A stretch of DNA of 64,000 nucleotides from CAYWPG01 sp964460035 (GTDB lineage: Bacteria; Pseudomonadota; Gammaproteobacteria; Nitrococcales; AK92). Each line of letters starts with the position of its first letter. Position 1 is the first letter of the stretch. The notes under the pieces are model-generated. The model was not told where the DNA came from. It saw only the letters and a program-made list of their open reading frames with translations, and did not search any database. Both the position numbers and the translations under genes were made by a program. Below are positions 42,639-51,509 of this stretch, piece after piece. The stretch covers positions 229,568-293,567 of the forward strand of contig CAYWPG010000001.1 in assembly GCA_964460035.1 (NCBI GenBank), written 5' to 3'.

Positions 42639-43663
42639 TGTTCCGGTTCCTTCGCTCTTCCCGCGCCGCTGCCAAGCCAGCTCCAGGCTCGCCGGAGGAC
42701 GAGCAGGTCGGCTGCTTCGGGAAGTTGCCTATACGGGCGGACTTCATCAAGTACAACGTCACCCAGAGGGAGGTGCTGGTTGTAGACCAGTGGGTGCAAC
42801 AGGGCCACGCCTTGTTCTCGCGGCGCGCCCTAGGAAGCGACGAACTTGAGGGGGACGTCTCGTCGCCGGAGCCGCGAGTCTTTCATGGCGTTTTTGCGGG
42901 CTCCAGCGAGGACCGCACAGTGCTGGTTACCTTCACGCCGAGCCGAGATCGGAGCGGGCGGCGTTATCCGTTCGTGGTATTCAACGTGGCTCAGCCGTAC
43001 TGGCTCGCGTTGCGGCCGGCGGGGATAGCGCCGGCGTACGACGCGTTTTTTCGCGGCGCAGGCGAGTTGTGCCGCCAGCGCTGGCGCAACGAGCCGTTTG
43101 CCACCTTGACGGGCTGCATCGACTCCTTGCGCGGGCTGAGCGTGTTGTCGAATCCAGAGCAAATGGCGGCGATGGAGCTGTCGTTGCTGCAGGATACGTC
43201 CGTTCAGTGCTTGCTGGACATCCTCCGACCCGACGCCGACACCCGTGCCGCCGTGCTGCATGCCTTCATCGAGCTTATGCGTCTGGTGGCTCGGCGCACG
43301 CCGCTGCGCGTGAACTGGGGGATCGGCCTGCCGCTGGCGCGGGATGCCGCCAGCCTGGCAACCCTGGTGTTCTGGTTGCGCTTAGTGGATGGGGTGCTGG
43401 GCAACGGCCATTGGCGCCCGACCTATTTCTGGACGTCAAGTCCAGGCAGCGCGGGCCGACTCGTCGTCTTCTTCCGCCCCGTTGCCGCGGCGTTCCTCGT
43501 CCAGTGCATGGAGCCGAGTGTGCGTGATAGCAACGTCCTGGATGTGGAGTCGGAGGCCGCCACGTTGGGCGCGCCGTCGGAACTAGCCCGGCGCCTGGCC
43601 GCGGTGGAGGAGGGCACGCTGCTGGATCTGTTCCGCAGCTTCGGCAATGGAGTACGGGCATGA
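42638..43663 (+). CDS. tagF: T6SS-associated protein TagF
   Basis: A 341-residue TagF (DUF2094). The N-terminal signature GCFGKLPIRADFIKYN and the segment RYPFVVFNVAQP are clear. In Pseudomonas TagF represses T6SS firing independently of phosphorylation and is countered by PpkA. Neither PpkA nor PppA is coded in this window, so control by TagF may be post-translational without the threonine phosphorylation pathway, or those genes lie elsewhere. Its ATG overlaps the tssM stop, and its stop overlaps the tssA ATG. Confidence 0.9.
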   Translation: MFRFLRSSRAAAKPAPGSPEDEQVGCFGKLPIRADFIKYNVTQREVLVVDQWVQQGHALFSRRALGSDELEGDVSSPEPRVFHGVFAGSSEDRTVLVTFTPSRDRSGRRYPFVVFNVAQPYWLALRPAGIAPAYDAFFRGAGELCRQRWRNEPFATLTGCIDSLRGLSVLSNPEQMAAMELSLLQDTSVQCLLDILRPDADTRAAVLHAFIELMRLVARRTPLRVNWGIGLPLARDAASLATLVFWLRLVDGVLGNGHWRPTYFWTSSPGSAGRLVVFFRPVAAAFLVQCMEPSVRDSNVLDVESEAATLGAPSELARRLAAVEEGTLLDLFRSFGNGVRA

Positions 43664-45192
43664 GTGCGGTAGCGAGTCCGGAGAGCCTGCTGGAGACGAT
43701 AGCGCGTCCTATGGGCGATGCCGCTTGCGGAGTCGATCCCCGCTACAGCGACAGCTTTACCGAGGTCAAGGAAGAGATCGAGAAACTGTCCGGGACCGAC
43801 TTTGCCCGCGTGTATGCGCAGGCTGCGCAGATTCTGGCATGCGAGAGCAAGGACCTGCGCGTGCTCGGCTACCTGGCCTTGGCCGCGCTCTACGAGCATG
43901 GCTTGGGTGCTCTGGCACGAGTCATCGAAGCATACCGTTATGTGCTGGAGACTTGGTGGGAAGAATGCCATCCGCAACGCGAGGCAGCCCGCGCCGCCGC
44001 TTTGGATTGGCTGGACAATCCGCGCTTCCTCGCTTTTCTGGACCGCGCCATCGACAGGCACGATGCGGACGCGGTGGCCGCGCTGCAGGCCGCGATAAAC
44101 AACTGGCAGGCGACAGTCGCCGCGCGTATGCCCGATCGGCCGCTGCCCTGGCGCAGCTTTGCGGAGCAGCTGGCGAAGAGCGCGCCGGCGGCGCCTCCGC
44201 CTGCTGCGCCGGCCGGACCGCTTGTGCAGTCGCCGACTCGCAACGCTGCCAACGGCTCCGATACGGCGAAGGCGCCGCCGGTTGTCACAGCCGCCGGCTC
44301 TGTAGCGTCCGATCAGGAACTGCAGACCGCGACTCGCGCGGTACTCGCTTACCTCAAGCAGCAGGGCGACTGGCTACGCATGGCGGCCTTCGCCCGTGCG
44401 TTGCGCTGGGGCGGCTTGGTGCTGCCGCCGAACGATGGCGGCCGCACTCGCATCGCGCCGCCCAGGCCGGCAGCGCTGGCCGAGGTGGAAACGGCACGCG
44501 CCCAAGGCAACTGGCAGGACGCGCTACTGGCCTGCGAGGCCGCGTTCATGGAGCCCGGAGGTCAGTTCTGCTTGCGGCTGCAGCATTGGGCCCATGACTG
44601 CGCGCAGCGGCTGAACAATACGCAGCTGGCTACCTATCTGGCCAATGCCGTTCGCGATCTGCTGGAGCGGGTGCCCGAACTGGCGAATCTGCGTTACGAC
44701 AACGATCAGCCTTTCTGCGACTACGAGTGCCGGGATTGGCTGGAAGCATTGCTTGCACCGCCACAGGCGGCACCGTCCCTGCCTGTCCCTGAGATCGTCG
44801 AGATTCCCGAACAAGAGGCTGCGGAGCTTGCCAAGGCGCAAGGGCTTGCCAGTGGCCTGGCGCTGCTGGATGCCTGCGCCGTGCACAGCGAGCGGCAACG
44901 TGCGCAGCTGGAGCTGGCGCGAGCGCGGGTGTGTCTGGCGAATAACCGTGGCGATCTTGCGCTGCCTTTGCTGCAGGCTCTGGACGCCAAGCTCGAGCAG
45001 GCAGCGGTCGATCGTTGGGAGCCGGCATTGGCACTGCAGGTCTGGCAGGCGTTGCGGCAGGCCTTGAGTGCCGCCGGCAAACGGTCAGGGCTTGGGGAGG
45101 CGGAGCTCAAGGCGGCGCAGGCCGCGATCAAAGCGAAGATTTGCAGGACGGACTTGACGGCCGCGGCGGTTCTTTTCGGGCATCAGGAATGA
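43660..45192 (+). CDS. tssA: T6SS cap/baseplate protein TssA
   Basis: A 510-residue TssA. The ImpA N-terminal domain is at about 1-130 (ISRPMGD-like IARPMGDAACGVDPRYSD, then LALAALYEHGLGALARVIE). A Pro/Ala-rich linker (SAPAAPPPAAPAGP) lies at about 170-190. The C-terminal half is a helical VasJ-like region ending in LTAAAVLFGHQE. TssA primes and caps sheath polymerisation. It shares the ATGA overlap with tagF. The gap to tssB is 47 bases. Confidence 0.9.
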   Translation: MSAVASPESLLETIARPMGDAACGVDPRYSDSFTEVKEEIEKLSGTDFARVYAQAAQILACESKDLRVLGYLALAALYEHGLGALARVIEAYRYVLETWWEECHPQREAARAAALDWLDNPRFLAFLDRAIDRHDADAVAALQAAINNWQATVAARMPDRPLPWRSFAEQLAKSAPAAPPPAAPAGPLVQSPTRNAANGSDTAKAPPVVTAAGSVASDQELQTATRAVLAYLKQQGDWLRMAAFARALRWGGLVLPPNDGGRTRIAPPRPAALAEVETARAQGNWQDALLACEAAFMEPGGQFCLRLQHWAHDCAQRLNNTQLATYLANAVRDLLERVPELANLRYDNDQPFCDYECRDWLEALLAPPQAAPSLPVPEIVEIPEQEAAELAKAQGLASGLALLDACAVHSERQRAQLELARARVCLANNRGDLALPLLQALDAKLEQAAVDRWEPALALQVWQALRQALSAAGKRSGLGEAELKAAQAAIKAKICRTDLTAAAVLFGHQE

Positions 45193-45239
45193 CGGCCTTT
45201 GGCCGCGCGAGCAACTGATTCTTACAGGGAGGAGGGGCA

Positions 45240-45776
45240 ATGGCGAAGAGTTTTCAACACGAAGTACCCCGCGCACGGGTGAACATCACGCTGGACGTGG
45301 AAACCGGCGGCGCGAAGAAAAAGAAAGAGCTGCCGCTCAAGCTGCTGGTCATGGGGGATTACACCAAAGGGAAAACCACCGGCCGGGTGGTCGAGCGCGA
45401 GCGCATTCAGGTCAGCCGCGACAATCTGGAGTCTGTGCTCGAGGACCTGTCGCCCACGCTCTCTTACTCGGTTGAGAACAAATTGCGTAACGACGGCTCG
45501 GAGATCCAAGTCGATCTCAAGTTCGACAGCTTCAAGGCATTCCATCCTGAGCAGGTTGCCGCCCAGGTACCGGCACTGAACGACATGCTCGCCATGCGCA
45601 ATCTGCTCAAGGACCTGAAATCCAATTTGCTGGACAACGGCAGATTCAGAAAGGAACTGGAGCGGATTCTTCAAAACCGGCCGGAGCTCGAGGAGTTGAT
45701 GCAGGAGCTGACCAAGCTCGCTCCGATCGCGGCTACGGGCGAGCAAGCCCAGGGCCAGGGCGAAGCCAGGGAATAA
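45240..45776 (+). CDS. tssB: T6SS contractile sheath small subunit TssB (VipA)
   Basis: A 178-residue VipA homologue. N-terminal EVPRARVNITLDVETGG and LPLKLLVMGDYTKG are typical, and the C-terminal helices bind ClpV. It is expressed with tssC, 15 bases downstream, from a strong GGAGGAGGGG ribosome-binding site. TssB and TssC form the contractile sheath. Confidence 0.97.
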   Translation: MAKSFQHEVPRARVNITLDVETGGAKKKKELPLKLLVMGDYTKGKTTGRVVERERIQVSRDNLESVLEDLSPTLSYSVENKLRNDGSEIQVDLKFDSFKAFHPEQVAAQVPALNDMLAMRNLLKDLKSNLLDNGRFRKELERILQNRPELEELMQELTKLAPIAATGEQAQGQGEARE

Positions 45777-45791
45777 ACAGGAGAGCGGATC

Positions 45792-47315
45792 ATGGCAATT
45801 CAAGAGCAGGCCCGGCAAGTCGATACCGCCGTCGTCGAAGCCGAAGAGAGCACGTACGAGCGTTTGTGCCAGCTGGTGAACATTCAGCCCGTGGGCGAGC
45901 CGCTCAGCATAGACGCTTTCCATAACGCGGTGCTGGCCGATGTGCCGCTGGAGAAGCGGCTCACCGCCGCACTGCAGGTTTTCCTCGATCTTGCAGCACG
46001 CAGCGGTCAGCAAGTCGAGCGTATAGACAAGACTCTGATCGATCAGTACATCGCGCGGCTGGATGCGGCCATGAGCGAGCAGCTGGACCTGATCATGCAC
46101 CATCCGCAGTTTCAGGAGCTGGAGTCGGCATGGCGGGCTCTGAAATTCCTGGTCGACCGGTCCGATCCCCGTGCCAATGTGAAGGTGGAGCTGCTGGACG
46201 TTTCCAAGCAGGATCTGCTCGAGGACTTCGAGGACGTACCCGATGTCACGCAGTCGGGGCTCTACAACCACTTGTACGTGCAGGAGTACGACACGCCGGG
46301 CGGCGAGCCCGTTTCCACGGTCGTCTCCAATTACGAGTTCGACTGCTCGGCACCCGATATCACGCTGCTGAGCGAGATCTCGCGCGTGGCGGCGGCTGCG
46401 CACTGCCCGTTCCTGGCTTCCGTAGGCGCCAAGTTCTTCGGCAAGGATTCGGTGGAGGAGCTGCCGAAGATCCAGGATTTGAGCGCCTACATGGACAAGG
46501 CCGAGTACACGCGCTGGCGCAGCTTCCGCGAAACGGAGGACGCGCGCTATGTCGGCCTGCTGCTACCGCGTTTTCTGCTGCGAATGCCCTACGGCGAATC
46601 CAATCCGGTGCGCTCGTTCAACTACCAGGAGAACGTCAACGGCGAGACTCACAACAAGTACCTGTGGGGCAATGCCGCCTTTGCCTTCGCGGCGAATATC
46701 GCCCGTAGCTTCAAAGATCATGGATGGGCGGTAAACATCCGCGGTCCGGAGGCCGGGGGCAAGGTCGAGAATCTGCCGCTGCACCATTACGACATCGGTC
46801 GTGGGGTGCAGGCCAAAATCCCAACCGAGATTCTCATCTCCGAAACCAAGGAGCTGGAGTTCGCCGAACAGGGCTTTATTCCGCTCAGTTACTACAAGAA
46901 CAGCGATTTCGCCTGTTTCTTCTCCGCCAACTCGGCGCAGCGGCCTGCCGAGCACGACACGCCGGAGGCGACCGCCAACGCACGCATCAATGCGCGTCTG
47001 CCGTATATCTACCTGGTTTCGCGGCTAACGCATTACCTCAAGGTGTTGCAGCGGGAGAACATCGGTTCCAGCAAGAGCCGCCAGGACTTGGAGAACGAGC
47101 TCAACGACTGGCTGCAGACCCTGGTTACCAAAATGAACAACCCGGATCCGGAGCTGATAGCGACGCATCCGCTGCGCGACGGTTCTGTGGAGGTGACGGA
47201 GATCCCCGAGAACCCGGGGTATTACCGCGTCAGCATGTGCGTGATGCCGCACTTTCAGATCGAAGGCATCGACGTACGTCTGTCGCTGGTGTCGCAACTG
47301 CCGGCCAGCAAGTAG
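45792..47315 (+). CDS. tssC: T6SS contractile sheath large subunit TssC (VipB)
   Basis: A 507-residue VipB homologue. Typical segments include LDAAMSEQLDLIMHHPQFQE, ESAWRALKFLVDRSD and the C-terminal PHFQIEGIDVRLSLVSQLP. It assembles with TssB into the sheath that propels the Hcp tube. Separated by about 270 bases from hcp. Confidence 0.97.
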   Translation: MAIQEQARQVDTAVVEAEESTYERLCQLVNIQPVGEPLSIDAFHNAVLADVPLEKRLTAALQVFLDLAARSGQQVERIDKTLIDQYIARLDAAMSEQLDLIMHHPQFQELESAWRALKFLVDRSDPRANVKVELLDVSKQDLLEDFEDVPDVTQSGLYNHLYVQEYDTPGGEPVSTVVSNYEFDCSAPDITLLSEISRVAAAAHCPFLASVGAKFFGKDSVEELPKIQDLSAYMDKAEYTRWRSFRETEDARYVGLLLPRFLLRMPYGESNPVRSFNYQENVNGETHNKYLWGNAAFAFAANIARSFKDHGWAVNIRGPEAGGKVENLPLHHYDIGRGVQAKIPTEILISETKELEFAEQGFIPLSYYKNSDFACFFSANSAQRPAEHDTPEATANARINARLPYIYLVSRLTHYLKVLQRENIGSSKSRQDLENELNDWLQTLVTKMNNPDPELIATHPLRDGSVEVTEIPENPGYYRVSMCVMPHFQIEGIDVRLSLVSQLPASK

Positions 47316-47463
47316 AGGGTGGCCGGAGCGGTGCCAGCATGCTGTGGCGGCTTGTCACCGTAAGAGCTTCATCGCCCGTGCGGCGAGCGACGGAGTGGTG
47401 TCCGAAGCCGGGTGGGAATGTCCACTCGTGAAGAACCAACCGCCTCATCCGGGAAACCGGGCC

Positions 47464-47496
47464 GGCCCGGACGGCCGAGGGTCGACCGTCCGGGCC
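47464..47496. terminator. 11-bp inverted repeat between tssC and hcp
   Basis: Perfect stem GGCCCGGACGG/CCGTCCGGGCC with an 11-base loop, 148 bases after tssC and 89 bases before hcp. There is no T-run after it. It may terminate or stabilise the upstream transcript, or sit in the hcp leader as a regulator of hcp mRNA. Confidence 0.45.
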
Positions 47497-47584
47497 GCGT
47501 TAAGAGGCCGGTGAATCCGCGCGCCGCTGCAACGGCTACGGATTCGTTTATGGACGCAACATCTCTTAACAGGAGGTTATTGTA

Positions 47585-48070
47585 ATGGCAATTCCTGCCT
47601 ACATGTGGATCAAAGACGATCAGGGCAATGACATCAAAGGTGCTGTCACTGTCGCCGATCGTGAAGGCAGCATCGAAGTTCTGCACTTCAACCACGAACT
47701 GCGTATCCCCACCGACAACGATACCGGGGCGCTGACCGGTACCCGCAAGCACGAGCCGTTCGTGTTCACCAAGGCGTTCGATAGCTCGTCGCCGTATCTG
47801 TACAAGGCGTGCAGCAACGGTCAGACGCTCAAGGAGCTCGTTCTGCGCTGGTACCGCATAGACGATACCGGGACCGAGAAAGAGTATTTCCGGCACACCT
47901 TGCAGGACGTGAAGATCACCTCGGTCAAGCCGACGATGCACAACGTCAAGGACATCGACAAGGAGCGCTACCCGCATCTTGAAGAGGTCGCTCTGCGTTA
48001 TGGGCGCATTACCTGGACCTACGTCGACGGCAACATCGAGTTCTCCGACTCCTGGACCGAAGGCCGCTGA
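47585..48070 (+). CDS. hcp: T6SS tube protein Hcp (TssD)
   Basis: A 161-residue Hcp with the N-terminal MAIPAYMWIKDDQGNDIKG and the FVFTKAFDSSSPYLY and LQDVKITSVKP segments. Hexameric rings stack to form the inner tube. It has the strongest ribosome-binding site of the locus (AGGAGGT, eight bases before ATG) and its own terminator, which fits a protein needed in large amounts. Its upstream gap may contain a second promoter. Confidence 0.96.
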   Translation: MAIPAYMWIKDDQGNDIKGAVTVADREGSIEVLHFNHELRIPTDNDTGALTGTRKHEPFVFTKAFDSSSPYLYKACSNGQTLKELVLRWYRIDDTGTEKEYFRHTLQDVKITSVKPTMHNVKDIDKERYPHLEEVALRYGRITWTYVDGNIEFSDSWTEGR

Positions 48071-48092
48071 GCTTGCCTGAACGGTAACGTAC

Positions 48093-48118
48093 AGGAGCCA
48101 CTACGGTGGCTCCTTCTT
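48093..48118 (+). terminator. Rho-independent terminator after hcp
   Basis: Stem AGGAGCCAC/GTGGCTCCT of 9 bp with loop TACG, then TTCTT. It lies 22 bases after the hcp stop and would make hcp a separate abundant transcript, with partial read-through to tssE. Confidence 0.75.
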
Positions 48119-48306
48119 GACGTTAGCGACACCGTGAGTGCAACGATGACCAAGGAACGGGTTTCCACGCTTGTGGCCATGCGGCTGGCGGCTGATGGGA
48201 ACGTGCGGCCGTGTGAAGAGCCAGTCCGCGTGCTGCGTAGGGGCGGCCGCCGGCGATTGCGAGCTTATCCGCTGGCTTCGGCAGTGGTGAACGGGAGGTG
48301 CTAGCG

Positions 48307-48744
48307 ATGGCCCATGCGTTGTTCGATGTGCTGCAGGGACGATTCGCCGATGGCACTCCGCTTCCCGAGCCCAGGGATGCCACAGCGGTGATGCGCAGCG
48401 TGCGCGACCATCTGGCGCGGCTTCTGAATGCCCGCTCGGGGGCACTGCAGCACTTGCCCGACTATGGCTTACCGGATCTACCCAGTCTTTATCAGGCGTT
48501 GCCGTACTCGGTGGAGGACCTCGCGCTGGCCGTGCAGGAACTGATCTCCCGCTACGAGCCGCGCCTGGAATATGTACAAGTTCGCGCGAATCCGCACGAT
48601 CAGCACAACTGCGTGGTCGCCCTGGAGATCTGCGGCATCCTCACCGATGGCTCTCTGGGCATGTTCAAGAGCTACTTTCAGAGCGGCGGGCACGCGCGGA
48701 TTCGTGAAGCCGGCTTACGGAGCGGACATGCGAGAGTACTTTGA
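48307..48744 (+). CDS. tssE: T6SS baseplate wedge subunit TssE (gp25-like)
   Basis: A 145-residue gp25-like protein. The signature is LLNARSGALQHLPDYGLPDL followed by YEPRLEYVQVR. The ATG at 48307 is chosen over an earlier in-frame GTG because GGGAGG lies just upstream. Its end overlaps tssF by 17 bases. TssE joins TssF/TssG in the baseplate. Confidence 0.92.
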   Translation: MAHALFDVLQGRFADGTPLPEPRDATAVMRSVRDHLARLLNARSGALQHLPDYGLPDLPSLYQALPYSVEDLALAVQELISRYEPRLEYVQVRANPHDQHNCVVALEICGILTDGSLGMFKSYFQSGGHARIREAGLRSGHARVL

Positions 48745-50458
48745 AGCCGAGATGCGCTTGCTGCACGAAGCGGCGCAAGACTTCGCCCGCGCCTATCCGG
48801 AGCAGGCGCGCATGCTGAACCTCAGCGAGCTGCGCGACCGCGATCCTTACGTGGAGCGGCTGCTCGAGGGTGTCGCTTTCCTGACGGCCAATATCCGCCA
48901 GCGCATCGACGAAAGTCGCACGGCGATCAGCGAGCAGTTGCTGGCGCAGGTTTGTCCGCAGCAGCTCGGTCCCTATCCGTCCACCACCATCGTGGAGTTC
49001 CAGCTGGAGCGGCACCGGCAGACGGCGTTTACGCTGCCCAAGGGCGTGGAGCTGCTATCCGAACCCGTCGGTAGCCGCGCGGTAGCGTGCCAGTTCCGCA
49101 CGCTGCGCGAAGTTACTTTGCTGCCGCTGGCTATAGACAGTATCGGGGTAGAAGAGCACGCCGCCGGCTTTTGCACGCTGCGCATAGGAGTGCGCGTGGA
49201 CGGGCGGTCGCCGCTGAACGAGCTGCCTCTGGATTCGCTGCCGCTGTTCTTGCACGCCGATGTGCCGCTGGCGCTGGCGCTGTACGAAGGGCTGTGCAAT
49301 GGGACCCGCTGCCTGCGGGTTCACTTCGACACCACTGGCATGGCAACGCCGGTCGACGTGGGTGGGCAAGAGTGCGTCAGGCCGATGCACCTGGGAGTGC
49401 AGGATTCGGTGCTGCCCGTCGCCGATAGAGGACAGCCTGGCTTCGCATTGCTGCACGATTATTTCTGTGCCCGCGAGAAGTTCTTCTTCGTTGACCTGCA
49501 AGGCTTGGATCGGGTGTCGTGGCCGCCGGACTGTCATCGCTTCGAGCTGGAGCTGCAGTGTCGGCTGCGCCTGCCGCCGGAGCACACGCTAGGGCCCGAG
49601 AATGTGCGCCTGCACTGCGTGCCGGCGGTGAATTTGTTCCGCCGCGACAGCGAACCGGTGGAGCTGGACCATAAGCGCAGCGAGTATCCCATCGTCGCCG
49701 ATGCGCGGTTGCGCGACGAAATCCAGGTCTACAGCGTGGATCGTGTCAGCAGCCGGGAGCATCGGACTGGCGCGGTGCATGATTATCGGCCGCTGTATGC
49801 GTTACGCCTGCGCGCCGATGGCGAGCGTTACTTCTACACCCAGCGTCGGGATTACGGTACCGGCATGGCGCAGACCTACCTCAGCATCGGCGGCAACGGC
49901 GCGCTCGAAGCCGAGACGCTGTCGTGCGAGATCACCGCCTGCAATGGGCACCTGCCTCGGCAATATTTGCATGAAAACCAGATTTGCGTTGCCTCCGCCG
50001 AGGTGCCGTCCGGGCTGGTGTTTCGCAACCTCACTCGCCCGTCGCCACTGTGGCAGCCGCCGCACGAGCGCGAGTACCTCTGGCGCTTGAACGCGCTGCT
50101 TACCTTGGGCGTGAGTTCGCTGGCCGACGTGGCGGCACTGCAGCAGGCGCTGGCGCTGTTCGAGTGGACTGGCCGCAAGGAGAATCGCCGCCGCATCGAG
50201 GGAATAGTCAATGTGCGTGCAAGCCAGATGAATCGGGTCATGAAGGGCATATTGCACAGAGGCTTGGAGATCACTGTCACGCTGCAAGAGGAGTTCTTTC
50301 TCTCGCGTGCGGATATCTATCTCTTCGGCCAGGTGCTGCATGGTTTCTTCACCTTGTCGGCAAATCTCAACGAATTCATCCAGACAAGGATTGTCTGCCA
50401 ACCGTCCTATCAGGAGTTTTTATGGGAACCCCGAGCTGGCCACAGTTGCCCGCTGTAA
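48728..50458 (+). CDS. tssF: T6SS baseplate subunit TssF
   Basis: A 576-residue TssF. The family N-terminus MREYFEAEMRLLHEAAQDFA and the segment DPYVERLLEGVAFLTANIRQ set the start inside the tssE end. The frame is open 156 bases further upstream, but that part overlaps tssE. TssF and TssG form the baseplate wedge around VgrG. The stop overlaps tssG by 37 bases. Confidence 0.95.
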   Translation: MREYFEAEMRLLHEAAQDFARAYPEQARMLNLSELRDRDPYVERLLEGVAFLTANIRQRIDESRTAISEQLLAQVCPQQLGPYPSTTIVEFQLERHRQTAFTLPKGVELLSEPVGSRAVACQFRTLREVTLLPLAIDSIGVEEHAAGFCTLRIGVRVDGRSPLNELPLDSLPLFLHADVPLALALYEGLCNGTRCLRVHFDTTGMATPVDVGGQECVRPMHLGVQDSVLPVADRGQPGFALLHDYFCAREKFFFVDLQGLDRVSWPPDCHRFELELQCRLRLPPEHTLGPENVRLHCVPAVNLFRRDSEPVELDHKRSEYPIVADARLRDEIQVYSVDRVSSREHRTGAVHDYRPLYALRLRADGERYFYTQRRDYGTGMAQTYLSIGGNGALEAETLSCEITACNGHLPRQYLHENQICVASAEVPSGLVFRNLTRPSPLWQPPHEREYLWRLNALLTLGVSSLADVAALQQALALFEWTGRKENRRRIEGIVNVRASQMNRVMKGILHRGLEITVTLQEEFFLSRADIYLFGQVLHGFFTLSANLNEFIQTRIVCQPSYQEFLWEPRAGHSCPL

Positions 50459-51411
50459 TCGAATCGCTGTTGAGCGAGGCGAGTCAGTATGGGCTGTTTC
50501 AGGCGATGCGCCTGGTCGAGCAAGTGTGGCGCGAGCGTGGCGAAGTGGGCGGTGCGCTGGACCGCTGGCTGCGCATTTTGCCCACCGCCGAACTGGGGTT
50601 CCCCGCATCGGACGTTCGCTGCTGCCGCCTTGACGACGAGGGTGCGCTGGAGCTGCGGGTTAACGTGCTGGGGCTATACGGCGTCGATGCCCCCATGCCG
50701 CACTACTTTCTCGAGCATGCCGTGCGGGACGATGAGGCGGCTGCCTGCCTGCGTGCCTTCCTCGATGTCTTCAACCACCGATTGTATGCGTTGCTCTATA
50801 GAGCCTGGTCGCTGGCGCAGCCTTTCGCCGAGCGCGAGAGCTCAAGCTATGCCGCCAACGTTGAGGCCATTGGCGGCAGGCTGGCGCCTGCCGCCGGGCC
50901 GGTGGTTCCCGGCGTGAGTTGCCGCCGCAGCCGCTCGGCGGCAGGGCTGGCGAATCTGATACTGGCGCTGCGACCGGGATTTACCGTGCAGGTGCACCAC
51001 TGCTTGCCGCAGTGGGTTGCGGTGGCGGGAGGAAAAGTCGGCACAGCTCGTTTAGGCGAGGACAGCTTGCTGGGCGACGAGGTGCTGGTGGCAGGGGGGA
51101 GGATTCGGATCGAGTTGAGCGTCCTCGATGAGGACGAGGCGCGCCGCTTGCTTCCCGAGCAGCCGCAAGGCCGTACGCTGCTGGAAGCGGTGAGCGCTTA
51201 TCTGGGAGGCAGCCGCGATTTCGAGTTGCGGCTACAGGTGCGTGCGGGCGCGGCACCGCTGCGCTGCCTGGGCCAGGATGAGTTGCGGCTCGGGGAATCA
51301 GCCTGGGTGGGCGAGCGTCGCGAGCATGTTTATGAGCTGCGTATAGGCGGCGAGCAATTGCATTCGCCGCCGCCGGGCGCGCCGGAGGCCAAACTGCCGG
51401 TTGCGGCCTGA
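50422..51411 (+). CDS. tssG: T6SS baseplate subunit TssG
   Basis: A 329-residue TssG. The start at 50422 (MGTPSWPQLPAVIESLLSEA) has AGGAG five bases upstream and lies inside the end of tssF. Family features include FQAMRLVEQVWRERG and YGVDAPMPHYFLEHA, in the place of LLGxxSPLPxYxxE. It completes the wedge. 98 bases separate it from tssH. Confidence 0.94.
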   Translation: MGTPSWPQLPAVIESLLSEASQYGLFQAMRLVEQVWRERGEVGGALDRWLRILPTAELGFPASDVRCCRLDDEGALELRVNVLGLYGVDAPMPHYFLEHAVRDDEAAACLRAFLDVFNHRLYALLYRAWSLAQPFAERESSSYAANVEAIGGRLAPAAGPVVPGVSCRRSRSAAGLANLILALRPGFTVQVHHCLPQWVAVAGGKVGTARLGEDSLLGDEVLVAGGRIRIELSVLDEDEARRLLPEQPQGRTLLEAVSAYLGGSRDFELRLQVRAGAAPLRCLGQDELRLGESAWVGERREHVYELRIGGEQLHSPPPGAPEAKLPVAA

Positions 51412-51509
51412 GCGTTGTCGAACGGGCCGCGCCTTGCTGCGTTCGGCGCACTGGCGTTGGGCTGGCTAGGGAAGCACTGCCATAAAGGGCTTCGAGCACG
51501 GGAGAGTGC

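Noticed and set aside
45222..46403. 393-codon minus-strand frame
   Set aside because: Antisense shadow of tssB and tssC, which are certain.
48572..48727. Upstream in-frame extension of tssF
   Set aside because: It overlaps tssE almost completely, and the family start MREYFEAEM is at 48728.
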